Of a stretch of DNA of 64,000 nucleotides, positions 16,903 to 24,853 are shown in pieces (position 1 is the first letter of the stretch; the number at the start of each line of letters is the position of its first letter). The translations under genes and the position numbers were made by a program. The DNA comes from Muribaculum sp. (GTDB taxonomy: Bacteria > Bacillota > Clostridia > Lachnospirales > Lachnospiraceae): assembly GCA_023663505.1 (NCBI GenBank), contig JAMPHH010000003.1, forward strand, positions 62,001 to 126,000, read 5' to 3'. The notes beneath the pieces were generated by a model that saw only the letters and a list, made by a program, of their open reading frames with translations, ran no database searches and was not told the DNA's origin.

Positions 16903-17826
16903 TTACATTCCCGCCTCTTCCTTTAATTCTTGTACCTTCCTTCTAAGGAATTCATATTGTCTCTTAAAGCATGGATAGTCATGACCGGCGCCTCCCCGTC
17001 TTGGAACCCTCCAATTATCGTACATAAGCTCCAAAACCTTCTCATACTCCTTTGGCGCAACTATCGATATGGTTTCAAAGGGCAGCCTGACCGTCTCATC
17101 CAGCAAATGCTTGTCCAACTTGTATCCCCAATTCACATGAGAACACCATTCCACCAAATAATCCGACTCATCATCCCCATAAGACATCACCAATTGATTG
17201 GCCAGCTGCCATAGAACGGTTCTTAGATTCTTCGTGCGATCCACCTTCACATTACAATATTCCTCCACATCTCGAACAGCCGCTTCAATCTCATCCTCGG
17301 GAGCTTCCTTTTTCACTAAGTCAATCGCTGACCAAATGACAGTGAAAAGAGAGCGTACAATCTCCGCTTCATTCTCATCCCTGGGAAGATAGTCTAACGG
17401 AAAAATATCGAGAACCGCCACGAAAGGACAATCATGATATAACGCTAAATGTTCCTTGGAGATATCAACAACCCTGCCACTGGACAATCCGCTAAAAAAC
17501 TGCCTGTGCCCCTCATTGATAAACGGAGTGGAGAGCCACCAATCCTTGGGCATTTCCTGTGGCAGTACCTTCATCAGCTTCTCATAATCGGGACGTTTCA
17601 GCATCAAATCTATATCATCATCCCAGGGAATAAAACCTTGATGTCTTACAGCCCCCAGCAGCGTCCCCCAATCGGCATAATATGTGAGCCCATACTTCTG
17701 ACATGTGAGGTCTATCACATTTAACATCTCCATCAGACATGCCCAATATCGCTTCATGAGCTCATCCACATAGAACCCGGATCGCTCCTCGCTTCTGTAA
17801 TATTCTTCCGGAAAATTCAACAGCAT
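16903..17826 (-). CDS. LicD family phosphotransferase (third of three)
   Basis: A 307-residue LicD protein. The core motif is WGTLLGAVRHQGFIPWDDD, with acidic residues that bind the metal, followed by IDLMLKRPDYEKLM. FVAVLDIFPLDYLP and the C-terminal WRVPRRGGAGHDYPCFKRQ are also family features. LicD enzymes move a phosphoryl-alcohol from a cytidylyl carrier onto a sugar; with PepM, Ppd and PntC nearby, aminoethylphosphonate is the likely group. It overlaps the upstream licD by 10 nt, so the three are translationally coupled. It diverges most from the other two, suggesting a different acceptor. Confidence 0.85.
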   Translation of the reverse strand: MLLNFPEEYYRSEERSGFYVDELMKRYWACLMEMLNVIDLTCQKYGLTYYADWGTLLGAVRHQGFIPWDDDIDLMLKRPDYEKLMKVLPQEMPKDWWLSTPFINEGHRQFFSGLSSGRVVDISKEHLALYHDCPFVAVLDIFPLDYLPRDENEAEIVRSLFTVIWSAIDLVKKEAPEDEIEAAVRDVEEYCNVKVDRTKNLRTVLWQLANQLVMSYGDDESDYLVEWCSHVNWGYKLDKHLLDETVRLPFETISIVAPKEYEKVLELMYDNWRVPRRGGAGHDYPCFKRQYEFLRRKVQELKEEAGM

Positions 17827-18758
17827 CCTTGATCCCTCTCCTTTTCTTTTACCATATTCCTCAAATATTCTATCTGTTTATTATAAAAAGGATAGTCATG
17901 ACTCTGCACGTTTCTGACAGGCGTCATGTAGTTCTCCCCAAATTCCCTCTTCACCACTTCCCTGTAACCACACGGCACGGGGATATCCACAAATTCAAAG
18001 GGCAGATACTCCGCATAGGCAAACCATTCCCGTTCAAACATGAAATCCGGACTTCGGGAATTGGCATGGAAATTCGAAATATACCTCGCCTCCGCCTCAT
18101 AATAGGACAGACACAGTTGATTCGCCAGTGCCCAAAGCTGCGACACCAAGCTCTCCCGTCTGTCAAAACGTATATTGAACAACCCCTCAAGCCCATTGAG
18201 AGCCTCCCTCAGCTGCTCCCTGTCTCTCTTGCCCGGCTCCTGAAGCTTTGCCAGATTCACCGCCTTATGGATCAGGTTGAACAAAGCCCTCTCCCTCTCG
18301 GCTTTCACCGTGTTGTCAGGCAGGGGATCTAAGGGGAAGATATCTATGCTCACCATAAAGGGACAGCCGTGAAACCGCTGCAGTCTCTCCGGGGCGATAC
18401 TGATAGAGTCCGCGTTCGCCACATAACCCCAGAATTCCGTCTGTTCCCTTCCGCATATAGCATTGCTGACATACCACCCTTCCGGAAGCTCACCGGGCAG
18501 CACCTCCATCAGCTTCTGATAGGGCTCACGCTGCATACAGATATCAATATCGTCATCCCAAGGGATAAATCCCCCGTGTCTCACTGCCCCCAAAAGCGTT
18601 CCGGCATAGGCAAACCATGGAAGCTGATACCTCTCGCACACGTCAGCGACAAACGCCAACACCTCCAGCTCCGCCGCCCACACCGTCTTCATGGTGGAAT
18701 CTATGAGAAAGCCGTCCCGCTCCTCCTCCTTAAAAAAATCAGGCGAAAAATATAACAT
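17817..18758 (-). CDS. LicD family phosphotransferase (second of three)
   Basis: A 313-residue LicD protein with AYAGTLLGAVRHGGFIPWDD near residue 56, ICMQREPYQKLMEVL, and FMVSIDIFPLDPLPD. It is strongly similar to the first copy over the N-terminus: both share MKTVWAAELEVL and YQLPWFAYAGTLLGAVRH. This indicates an in-place duplication. It overlaps its upstream neighbour by 20 nt and its downstream neighbour by 10 nt. No membrane segment is visible, so the transfer probably takes place on the cytoplasmic face. Group and acceptor are inferred as for the neighbours. Confidence 0.85.
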   Translation of the reverse strand: MLYFSPDFFKEEERDGFLIDSTMKTVWAAELEVLAFVADVCERYQLPWFAYAGTLLGAVRHGGFIPWDDDIDICMQREPYQKLMEVLPGELPEGWYVSNAICGREQTEFWGYVANADSISIAPERLQRFHGCPFMVSIDIFPLDPLPDNTVKAERERALFNLIHKAVNLAKLQEPGKRDREQLREALNGLEGLFNIRFDRRESLVSQLWALANQLCLSYYEAEARYISNFHANSRSPDFMFEREWFAYAEYLPFEFVDIPVPCGYREVVKREFGENYMTPVRNVQSHDYPFYNKQIEYLRNMVKEKERDQGCC

Positions 18759-19725
18759 CCTCTCCTCTTTTCTTGATTACATCTTCTGTCTGTGCATCCT
18801 GCGATTCCATCTTCGCGATCAGATTCCTCATCTCTCTAAGCTGCATGTTATAATAAGGATACTCATGACCCGTATGTGATATAATAGGTGTCTGCCAATT
18901 CTCTCCGAATTCTGTCCTCACGACCTCCATGTAGTTCTTAGGCACCGGCATAAGGACGGTTTCAAAAGGCAGATACTCCATATCATCGAACCAATGCTTG
19001 TCATATTTAAAATCAGGACTGGTTACATGTGAGTGATAATTGGTCACATAATCCCCATCCTCATACCCGTAGCCCGCACAAATCCGGTTCCCCAAACGCC
19101 ACAGCTGACCCACCAGCGGCTTTGAATCGTCGAATTTGACATGGCAAAGATCCTCAAGCGCACGCACTGCTTCTTTCAGGGTTCTGCGGTTTTTCTTGGT
19201 GGGTTCCTTCAGCTTTGCCAACTGCACCGCCTGATACACCAAATCAAACAACTGCCTCTCCATGTCCGCTTCACTCGCATCCCGCGGGATAAAATCCAAG
19301 GGAAAGATATCTACACCCACGATAAAGGGACAGCCGTGATATTGCCGCAAGCGTTCCTCATCGATGCTTACACAATCGGAATTCATAACACAGCACCAGA
19401 ACTGTTCCTGATTGCCCCCGCATATGATATTGGTGACACAATACTCCTCCGGCAGTTCATCCCGCAGGACGCTCACCAGCTTGTCATAATCCTGCCGCAG
19501 CATACAGATATCCATGTCATCATCCCATGGTATAAAGCCCTTGTGCCTGACAGCCCCCAGCAGCGTTCCCGCATAGGCAAACCACGGCAACTGATATTTC
19601 TCGCAGATGGCAGCGATAACCGTCAATACCTCCAATTCCGCCGCCCACACCGTCTTCATGGTGGAATCTACCACGAACCCCTCTCTCTCCTCTGTCTCAA
19701 AGAATCCTTGGGGAAAAGTAATCAT
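18739..19725 (-). CDS. LicD family phosphotransferase (first of three)
   Basis: A 328-residue LicD protein, first gene of the licD-licD-licD-dehydrogenase-pepM-ppd unit. It has AYAGTLLGAVRHKGFIPWDD, MDICMLRQDYDKL and FIVGVDIFPLDFIPRD. Start ATG 19725 has AGGAGA about 6 nt upstream. It begins only 76 nt downstream of the flagellin stop, and that gap is largely filled by a terminator, so there is little room for a separate promoter. Read-through from the flagellin promoter is the simplest source of transcription. The C-terminal tail is longer than in the other copies and overlaps the next gene. Confidence 0.85.
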   Translation of the reverse strand: MITFPQGFFETEEREGFVVDSTMKTVWAAELEVLTVIAAICEKYQLPWFAYAGTLLGAVRHKGFIPWDDDMDICMLRQDYDKLVSVLRDELPEEYCVTNIICGGNQEQFWCCVMNSDCVSIDEERLRQYHGCPFIVGVDIFPLDFIPRDASEADMERQLFDLVYQAVQLAKLKEPTKKNRRTLKEAVRALEDLCHVKFDDSKPLVGQLWRLGNRICAGYGYEDGDYVTNYHSHVTSPDFKYDKHWFDDMEYLPFETVLMPVPKNYMEVVRTEFGENWQTPIISHTGHEYPYYNMQLREMRNLIAKMESQDAQTEDVIKKRGEDVIFFA

Positions 19726-19753
19726 ATCCGTTCTCCTCTATCTATTTTCGCTG

Positions 19754-19787
19754 AAAAAAATATAGGGTAGACTTGCGCCTACCCTAT
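19754..19787 (-). terminator. flagellin 1 terminator, possibly leaky
   Basis: On the - strand a 9-bp stem (ATAGGGTAG/CTACCCTAT, 19762-19787) with an 8-nt loop is followed by a run of seven T (19754-19760). It lies 14 nt past the flagellin stop and 28 nt before the first licD start, so it may set the level of read-through into the phosphonate unit. Confidence 0.85.
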
Positions 19788-19801
19788 ACTTTTGTGCGAT
19801 A

Positions 19802-20614
19802 TTAACCAAGCAGTGACAATACACCCTGATTAGCCTGGTTAGCCTGAGCCAACATTGACTGTCCTGCCTGAGCAAGGATATTGTTGTTAGCATAGGTAAC
19901 CATCTCAAGAGCCATATCGGTATCACGGATAGCGGACTCTGCGGACTGGGTATTCTCAGCAATGTTGTCAAGGTTGTTGATCGTGTGCTCAAGTCTGTTC
20001 TGAACAGCACCGAGCTCGGATCTCTGCTCGTTCAGCTTCTTGATAGCTGCCTTAACAGTCGCATTTAATGTGCCAGCAGCAGAAGCTGTTGAAGTGGTTC
20101 CGGAAAGGCTCAAACCGGAGCAGTTCATCTTCTTAATCTTAACCTGGATATGCTGACCGGACTCTGCACCTACCTGCAGATCAACACCGCTGGAGCAGTC
20201 ACCGTTCAACAGGTTCTTCTCGTTGAAGGTAGTGGTGGAAGCAACACGGTCGATCTCGCTCATCAGCTGCTTAACCTCGCTGTTGATGTAGCTGCGATCC
20301 TCTGTGGTCAGAGTGCCGTTCTCACCCTTAACAGCCAGCTCGTTCAGACGCTGCAGCATATCATGTACTTCGTTCAGAGCACCCTCTGCCGTCTGCACCA
20401 TGGAGATACCATCCTGTGCGTTAGCGGAAGCCTGGGTCAGGCCACGAACCTGACGTCTCATCTTCTCGGAAATAGCCAGACCGGAAGCATCATCTGCTGC
20501 ACGGTTTACCTTGTAACCGGAAGACAACTTCTCTGTGGACTTAGCCTGTGTTGCTGTGGTCAGACCAAGCATTCTGTTAGAGTTCATCGCTGTAAGGTTG
20601 TGTTTTACGATCAT
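19802..20614 (-). CDS. fliC: flagellin (copy 1)
   Basis: A short, 270-residue flagellin, the filament subunit. The N-terminal D0/D1 block (about 1-135) includes KLSSGYKVNRAADDASGLAI and VQTAEGALNEVHDMLQRL; the C-terminal block (about 190-270) includes ESAIRDTDMALEMVTYANNN and ends QGVLSLLG. The variable centre is tiny. It has Cys140 and Cys165, rare in exported filament proteins, and a Ser/Thr-rich run at 167-182 that is a plausible O-glycan site. AAGGAGGAAT is the ribosome site. A sigma-28 promoter lies 67-93 nt upstream. The predicted protein is identical to copy 2 at 23786-24598. Confidence 0.97.
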   Translation of the reverse strand: MIVKHNLTAMNSNRMLGLTTATQAKSTEKLSSGYKVNRAADDASGLAISEKMRRQVRGLTQASANAQDGISMVQTAEGALNEVHDMLQRLNELAVKGENGTLTTEDRSYINSEVKQLMSEIDRVASTTTFNEKNLLNGDCSSGVDLQVGAESGQHIQVKIKKMNCSGLSLSGTTSTASAAGTLNATVKAAIKKLNEQRSELGAVQNRLEHTINNLDNIAENTQSAESAIRDTDMALEMVTYANNNILAQAGQSMLAQANQANQGVLSLLG

Positions 20615-20680
20615 AATTCATTCCTCCTTGAATTTGTTTGCGTTTCATCCTAAAACGCTTTTTGTTTTGTTCTAATTTAT

Positions 20681-20707
20681 TTATCGGACTCTTTTTTGCA
20701 AACTTTA
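20681..20707 (-). promoter_or_regulatory. sigma-28 promoter of flagellin 1
   Basis: On the - strand TAAA (20707-20704), 15 nt, then TCCGATAA (20688-20681), an almost exact match to the flagellar sigma-28 consensus. The promoter faces away from the glycosyltransferase gene at 20769. Confidence 0.9.
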
Positions 20708-20768
20708 GTGACTTTAGAAAAAAAATATGATAAAATTTTCATACAAGATGAGATGGGAGCATATGGCA

Positions 20769-21935
20769 ATGAAGATAATGATTCTGGAGTGGAAGAGCTT
20801 TGGCAATGAGGATATCACGGAGGCTTTTCGGGAGATCGGGCATGAGGTCGTCTCCCACCCCTTCACCGACAACGGTCAGAAATCCGACGAGGAGCTTAGG
20901 CAGGAGTTGAAACGCGCTATACAGGCAAACAGTCCTGACCTCCTGTTCTCCTTTAATTATTTCCCCGCCGCGGCGTTCGTCTGTAAGGAGCTCGCCCTGC
21001 CCTACGCGGCATGGATCTATGACAGCCCTTATGTGAGGCTTTATCACTACACCATCAACTATCCCACCAATCATGTATTTACCTTTGACAAGGAGCAATA
21101 CACGGAATTCCACAATGCCGGGATACAGACCGTGCACTACCTTCCCATGGCAGCCAACACCAAGCGCTTATCCGCTATGCGGGATTTTAAGCGATTCCGG
21201 GGCACCCCCTGGTACAACCGCCATCCCGTGGCTTTCGTGGGCTCACTGTACACGGAGAAGCACCAGTTCTACCAGCGAATGGACAAGATCACCCCCTATA
21301 CCAGAGGCTATCTCGAAGGGCTGATGGCCGCCCAGAAGCAGGTATACGGCTATAACTTCATACAGGAATCCCTGCCCGAGTCCATTATCCGGGATATGCA
21401 GGGCTCGCTGCCGCTCCAGCCCGCCGGCGACAGCGTGGAGAGCGTGGAATATCTGTTCGCACAATATGTGATCAACAGACAGCTTACCGCCATCGAGCGT
21501 CAGGAGATGCTCTCCGCGGTAGCGGAACGCTTTTCCCTGGATCTGTACACACCGGAGCAGGGCACCAGGCTAAAGGGCTGCACCAACCACGGTCCCGTGG
21601 ATTACTATGACTATGCCCCCTATGTGTTTAAACAGGCGAAGATCAATCTCAATATCACCCTGCGCAGCATCCTGAGCGGGATCCCACTGCGCGCCTTTGA
21701 TATCATGGGGGCAGGCGGTTTCCTGTTGAGCAACTATCAGGCGGACTTCCTGGATGACTTCGTGCCGGGGGAAGACATGGTCTTCTACGAGAATCAGGCG
21801 GATCTGTTGGATAAGATCGCCTATTATCTGGATCATGAGAAGGAACGGGCGGACATCGCGCAAAACGGATTCCACAAGGTCGCCGCCCGACATACCTATG
21901 TACATCGGGCAGAGGAAATCCTTGCGTCTTTATAA
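20769..21935 (+). CDS. CgeB-like glycosyltransferase (DUF3880/GT1-like)
   Basis: A 388-residue GT-B type protein. The N-terminus MKIMILEWKSFGNEDITEAF and FSFNYFPAAAFVC followed by YAAWIYDSP match the DUF3880 region; the C-terminus has ITLRSILSGIPLRAFDIMGA and GGFLLSNYQ, the CgeB/spore-coat and flagellin-glycan transferase pattern. I chose ATG 20769 because GGGAG lies 9 nt upstream; ATG 20763 and an in-frame codon at 20727 are alternatives. It sits between the two flagellin genes and converges with a second CgeB-like gene. Location makes it a strong candidate for flagellin glycosylation. Confidence 0.75.
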   Translation: MKIMILEWKSFGNEDITEAFREIGHEVVSHPFTDNGQKSDEELRQELKRAIQANSPDLLFSFNYFPAAAFVCKELALPYAAWIYDSPYVRLYHYTINYPTNHVFTFDKEQYTEFHNAGIQTVHYLPMAANTKRLSAMRDFKRFRGTPWYNRHPVAFVGSLYTEKHQFYQRMDKITPYTRGYLEGLMAAQKQVYGYNFIQESLPESIIRDMQGSLPLQPAGDSVESVEYLFAQYVINRQLTAIERQEMLSAVAERFSLDLYTPEQGTRLKGCTNHGPVDYYDYAPYVFKQAKINLNITLRSILSGIPLRAFDIMGAGGFLLSNYQADFLDDFVPGEDMVFYENQADLLDKIAYYLDHEKERADIAQNGFHKVAARHTYVHRAEEILASL

Positions 21936-21954
21936 AAAGAAGAATGATGGCGCA

Positions 21955-23703
21955 TTATACGGTATGCGATTCTCCCCGCCATATATGGTTGACCAATTCC
22001 AGAAGCTGCCTTGCCCGCTGCTCCCAGGTATGCTCCCTCAAAGCGGCCTCATAACCGCCGCGGGCGATCTCCGCGCTCCTCTCACTCTCTAATAATTCCG
22101 AGATCATGCGGGGCAGCTCCTCCAATCGGTCCAAGCGGTAGCATACGATCTCTTCCCCGTCCACAAAGTGTTCCTTAAGATACTGCGTCTCTTCGGAGAG
22201 GCAGAGCGCCCCGGACAGCATGATATTCGCCACGCGCTCTGTCATGCCCCCCTTATGCCAGCTCATGACATTGAGCCCGATCTTGGCTTTCCGCCATTCT
22301 GCCAAGGACTCCTCCACGGTCACCTCGGAGTGACGAACCAGCCGGTGGGCATAGGGAGAATCATACATATCCCATGAGTCCCCATATACATGGATCTCAT
22401 ATCCCGCCTCTAAGATCGTGTCAATCACCTTCTTCCGATAATATCTGAAGATCTTCTGACATACGGGCTTCAAGGACTCAAGACAATCCATGAATTCCTG
22501 TGCTTCCATGGTAATGTCACGCTCTGACAGCAATGTCCGTAACCCTTGACCATAGTCCAGCCACGGGTGCTTTAACATATATTCATAATAGTCCCTCTGA
22601 AATCCCCCCGACAGCTCCTCGAGATCCAACAGATAACTCCCCACAAACACAATGTCATAGGGGCGTTCCCAGAATATCCCCTCATCAGGCGAATCTGTCG
22701 GAGCATGACCGGCGGGAGGCATCTGTATCAAATTCTCCAAATGATAATATTCCCTGATATATTCCAGATAGTTGGAATCATGACACAGGATATAGCAGTC
22801 CCTGCCCAACCGCTCAAACCACTTCTTGTAAAAGACCGGGTTGTCCACCCAGAATTGGAGCTTTGGTCCGTGCAGTGACTTAAAAAAGTCATTTCCAAGG
22901 GCAACCGCCTGAAAACCTATGATTCCCTTACATACGTGAGTCTGAAGATAATCATAGTCTATCTTATCCGGCTCAGCCATGATCACCGCCTGTCCCAGCC
23001 GGCGCAATTCTTCCCCCAGTGTATCCGCAAAATCCCTCATCACCCCGTAGCAGGTATCGTCACCGCGGAATATCAGAAACGGGGCAGTGGCAGCCTCAAG
23101 CTGTTCATACATATCCGACTCTGTCAGCATTTGATTCAGGAACCCCTGCAGAACAGGCAATTGTCCCGCGCTCTCCGCAATCCGATACATTTGTGATAAG
23201 ACGCCTTCCAAGCTTCCCTTGCCTTGGAGCTGCACCGAATATCTGCGAATCAGGTATGCATAAGTTAACAATTCTTCTTCTCCAACGCTCAGCGCATCCT
23301 CCGGAATCCCCGGAAATACCAAAAGGCAGCTTCCGACGCTCTCCGTCAATCTGCACAGCAGCTCATAGTCCGATAAAGCATGCAGACGCTCATTATAGCT
23401 GCCGGTCTGCTCCAGCACTTCCCTGCGAAATACCAAGCCCGCAATCTGCAGATAAAAGCACTGCAAAGCATCCTCCAACGATAATTGCAGCGCATCCTGC
23501 TCCTCCCCCGCACAGAAAACGACCACTTCACCATAAGCCAAGGGATCCTCCCGTTCGCAATATTCCGCGAAGCGTGCTTCGGAGAGCTTATCCTGATACA
23601 GGAAAGCCAGATACCCGTCTCGGCAATCCTCTATATACGCATTCTTCTCCCTGCAGCACTCCGCTTTGTCTTCCGATAGCGATATGATCTTAACCCTTTC
23701 CAA
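21955..23703 (-). CDS. CgeB-like glycosyltransferase with extra N-terminal domain
   Basis: A 582-residue protein. The last ~380 residues are a CgeB-like GT-B transferase, with FWVDNPVFYKKWF, FVGSYL, IHVYGDSWD, KIGLNVMSWHKGGMTERVAN and MLSGALCLSEE. The first ~150 residues contain GLVFRREVLEQTGSYNERL and DYELLCRLTE, which resemble the acceptor half of a GT2 enzyme without its donor-binding half. Start is TTG 23703 with GAGGGG upstream. It follows flagellin 2 by 82 nt with a terminator between, the same arrangement as flagellin 1 and licD. Probably a flagellin glycosyltransferase. Confidence 0.75.
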   Translation of the reverse strand: MERVKIISLSEDKAECCREKNAYIEDCRDGYLAFLYQDKLSEARFAEYCEREDPLAYGEVVVFCAGEEQDALQLSLEDALQCFYLQIAGLVFRREVLEQTGSYNERLHALSDYELLCRLTESVGSCLLVFPGIPEDALSVGEEELLTYAYLIRRYSVQLQGKGSLEGVLSQMYRIAESAGQLPVLQGFLNQMLTESDMYEQLEAATAPFLIFRGDDTCYGVMRDFADTLGEELRRLGQAVIMAEPDKIDYDYLQTHVCKGIIGFQAVALGNDFFKSLHGPKLQFWVDNPVFYKKWFERLGRDCYILCHDSNYLEYIREYYHLENLIQMPPAGHAPTDSPDEGIFWERPYDIVFVGSYLLDLEELSGGFQRDYYEYMLKHPWLDYGQGLRTLLSERDITMEAQEFMDCLESLKPVCQKIFRYYRKKVIDTILEAGYEIHVYGDSWDMYDSPYAHRLVRHSEVTVEESLAEWRKAKIGLNVMSWHKGGMTERVANIMLSGALCLSEETQYLKEHFVDGEEIVCYRLDRLEELPRMISELLESERSAEIARGGYEAALREHTWEQRARQLLELVNHIWRGESHTV

Positions 23704-23721
23704 TCACGCACCCCTCCATAG

Positions 23722-23756
23722 CAAAAGAATAGGGTCGGCTACTGCCAACCCTATTC
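23722..23756 (-). terminator. flagellin 2 terminator
   Basis: On the - strand GAATAGGGTTGGC pairs with GCCGACCCTATTC (23727-23756, one G-T pair, 4-nt loop), followed by TTTT. It lies about 30 nt after the flagellin stop and just before the glycosyltransferase start at 23703. Confidence 0.8.
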
Positions 23757-23785
23757 CCGTCATTTTAGTCATGATTCGTTCACTA

Positions 23786-24598
23786 TTAACCAAGCAATGA
23801 CAATACACCCTGATTAGCCTGGTTAGCCTGAGCCAACATGGACTGTCCTGCCTGAGCAAGGATGTTGTTGTTAGCATAGGTAACCATCTCAAGAGCCATA
23901 TCGGTATCACGGATAGCGGACTCTGCGGACTGGGTATTCTCAGCAATGTTGTCAAGGTTGTTGATCGTGTGCTCAAGTCTGTTCTGAACAGCACCGAGCT
24001 CGGATCTCTGCTCGTTCAGCTTCTTGATAGCTGCCTTAACAGTCGCATTTAATGTGCCAGCAGCAGAAGCTGTTGAAGTGGTTCCGGAAAGGCTCAAACC
24101 GGAGCAGTTCATCTTCTTAATCTTAACCTGGATATGCTGACCGGACTCTGCACCTACCTGCAGATCAACACCGCTGGAGCAGTCACCGTTCAACAGGTTC
24201 TTCTCGTTGAAGGTAGTGGTGGAAGCAACACGGTCGATCTCGCTCATCAGCTGCTTAACCTCGCTGTTGATGTAGCTGCGATCCTCTGTGGTCAGAGTGC
24301 CGTTCTCACCCTTAACAGCCAGCTCGTTCAGACGCTGCAGCATATCATGTACTTCGTTCAGAGCACCCTCTGCCGTCTGCACCATGGAGATACCATCCTG
24401 TGCGTTAGCGGAAGCCTGGGTCAGGCCACGAACCTGACGTCTCATCTTCTCGGAAATAGCCAGACCGGAAGCATCATCTGCTGCACGGTTTACCTTGTAA
24501 CCGGAAGACAACTTCTCTGTGGACTTAGCCTGTGTTGCTGTGGTCAGACCAAGCATTCTGTTAGAGTTCATTGCTGTAAGGTTGTGTTTTACGATCAT
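23786..24598 (-). CDS. fliC: flagellin (copy 2)
   Basis: A 270-residue flagellin with a predicted protein sequence identical to copy 1 (19802-20614). By eye I find about four base differences across the gene, all silent, for instance at the stop-proximal Leu and Ser codons and next to the start. The ATG is at 24598, preceded by AAGGAGGAAT; an upstream in-frame ATG at 24673 falls in the leader and is not the start. Unlike copy 1, it has a leader of roughly 180 nt from its sigma-28 promoter. Such near-identity 4 kb apart points to recent duplication or gene conversion. Copies may differ in expression rather than product. Confidence 0.97.
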   Translation of the reverse strand: MIVKHNLTAMNSNRMLGLTTATQAKSTEKLSSGYKVNRAADDASGLAISEKMRRQVRGLTQASANAQDGISMVQTAEGALNEVHDMLQRLNELAVKGENGTLTTEDRSYINSEVKQLMSEIDRVASTTTFNEKNLLNGDCSSGVDLQVGAESGQHIQVKIKKMNCSGLSLSGTTSTASAAGTLNATVKAAIKKLNEQRSELGAVQNRLEHTINNLDNIAENTQSAESAIRDTDMALEMVTYANNNILAQAGQSMLAQANQANQGVLSLLG

Positions 24599-24786
24599 AA
24601 TATATTCCTCCTTGAATTTTACGCCTCGTCCTTGAGGCTGATTATTTTTGTCTACCGTTCTTCCGGCTCGCACCTTCCAGCTTCCCGGTAGTGGTTACTG
24701 TAACCTTCCTCCATTGTGCGGATGGAATCCAATTACATTTAGAAGAAAGCTTGAACTCGAATGTTCATTTGCTTTGCTTGTTAATT
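24599..24786 (-). promoter_or_regulatory. long leader of flagellin 2
   Basis: About 180 nt lie between the sigma-28 promoter and the flagellin 2 ATG, against about 60 nt for copy 1. On the - strand the leader contains a GCCTC/GAGGC hairpin (24622-24637) and CCGGAAGAACGG (24665-24654), where a GGA sits at a hairpin loop. Since csrA and fliW are close by, CsrA control through this leader is possible. This is inference from motifs only. Confidence 0.35.
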
Positions 24787-24813
24787 ATATCGGAGAGATT
24801 TGGAATTACTTTA
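24787..24813 (-). promoter_or_regulatory. sigma-28 promoter of flagellin 2
   Basis: On the - strand TAAA (24813-24810), 15 nt, then TCCGATAT (24794-24787). It begins about 40 nt past the fliT-like stop. Confidence 0.88.
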
Positions 24814-24853
24814 GGGGCATTTCAAATTTTTTTAATATTTTTTGATCTCCGGT

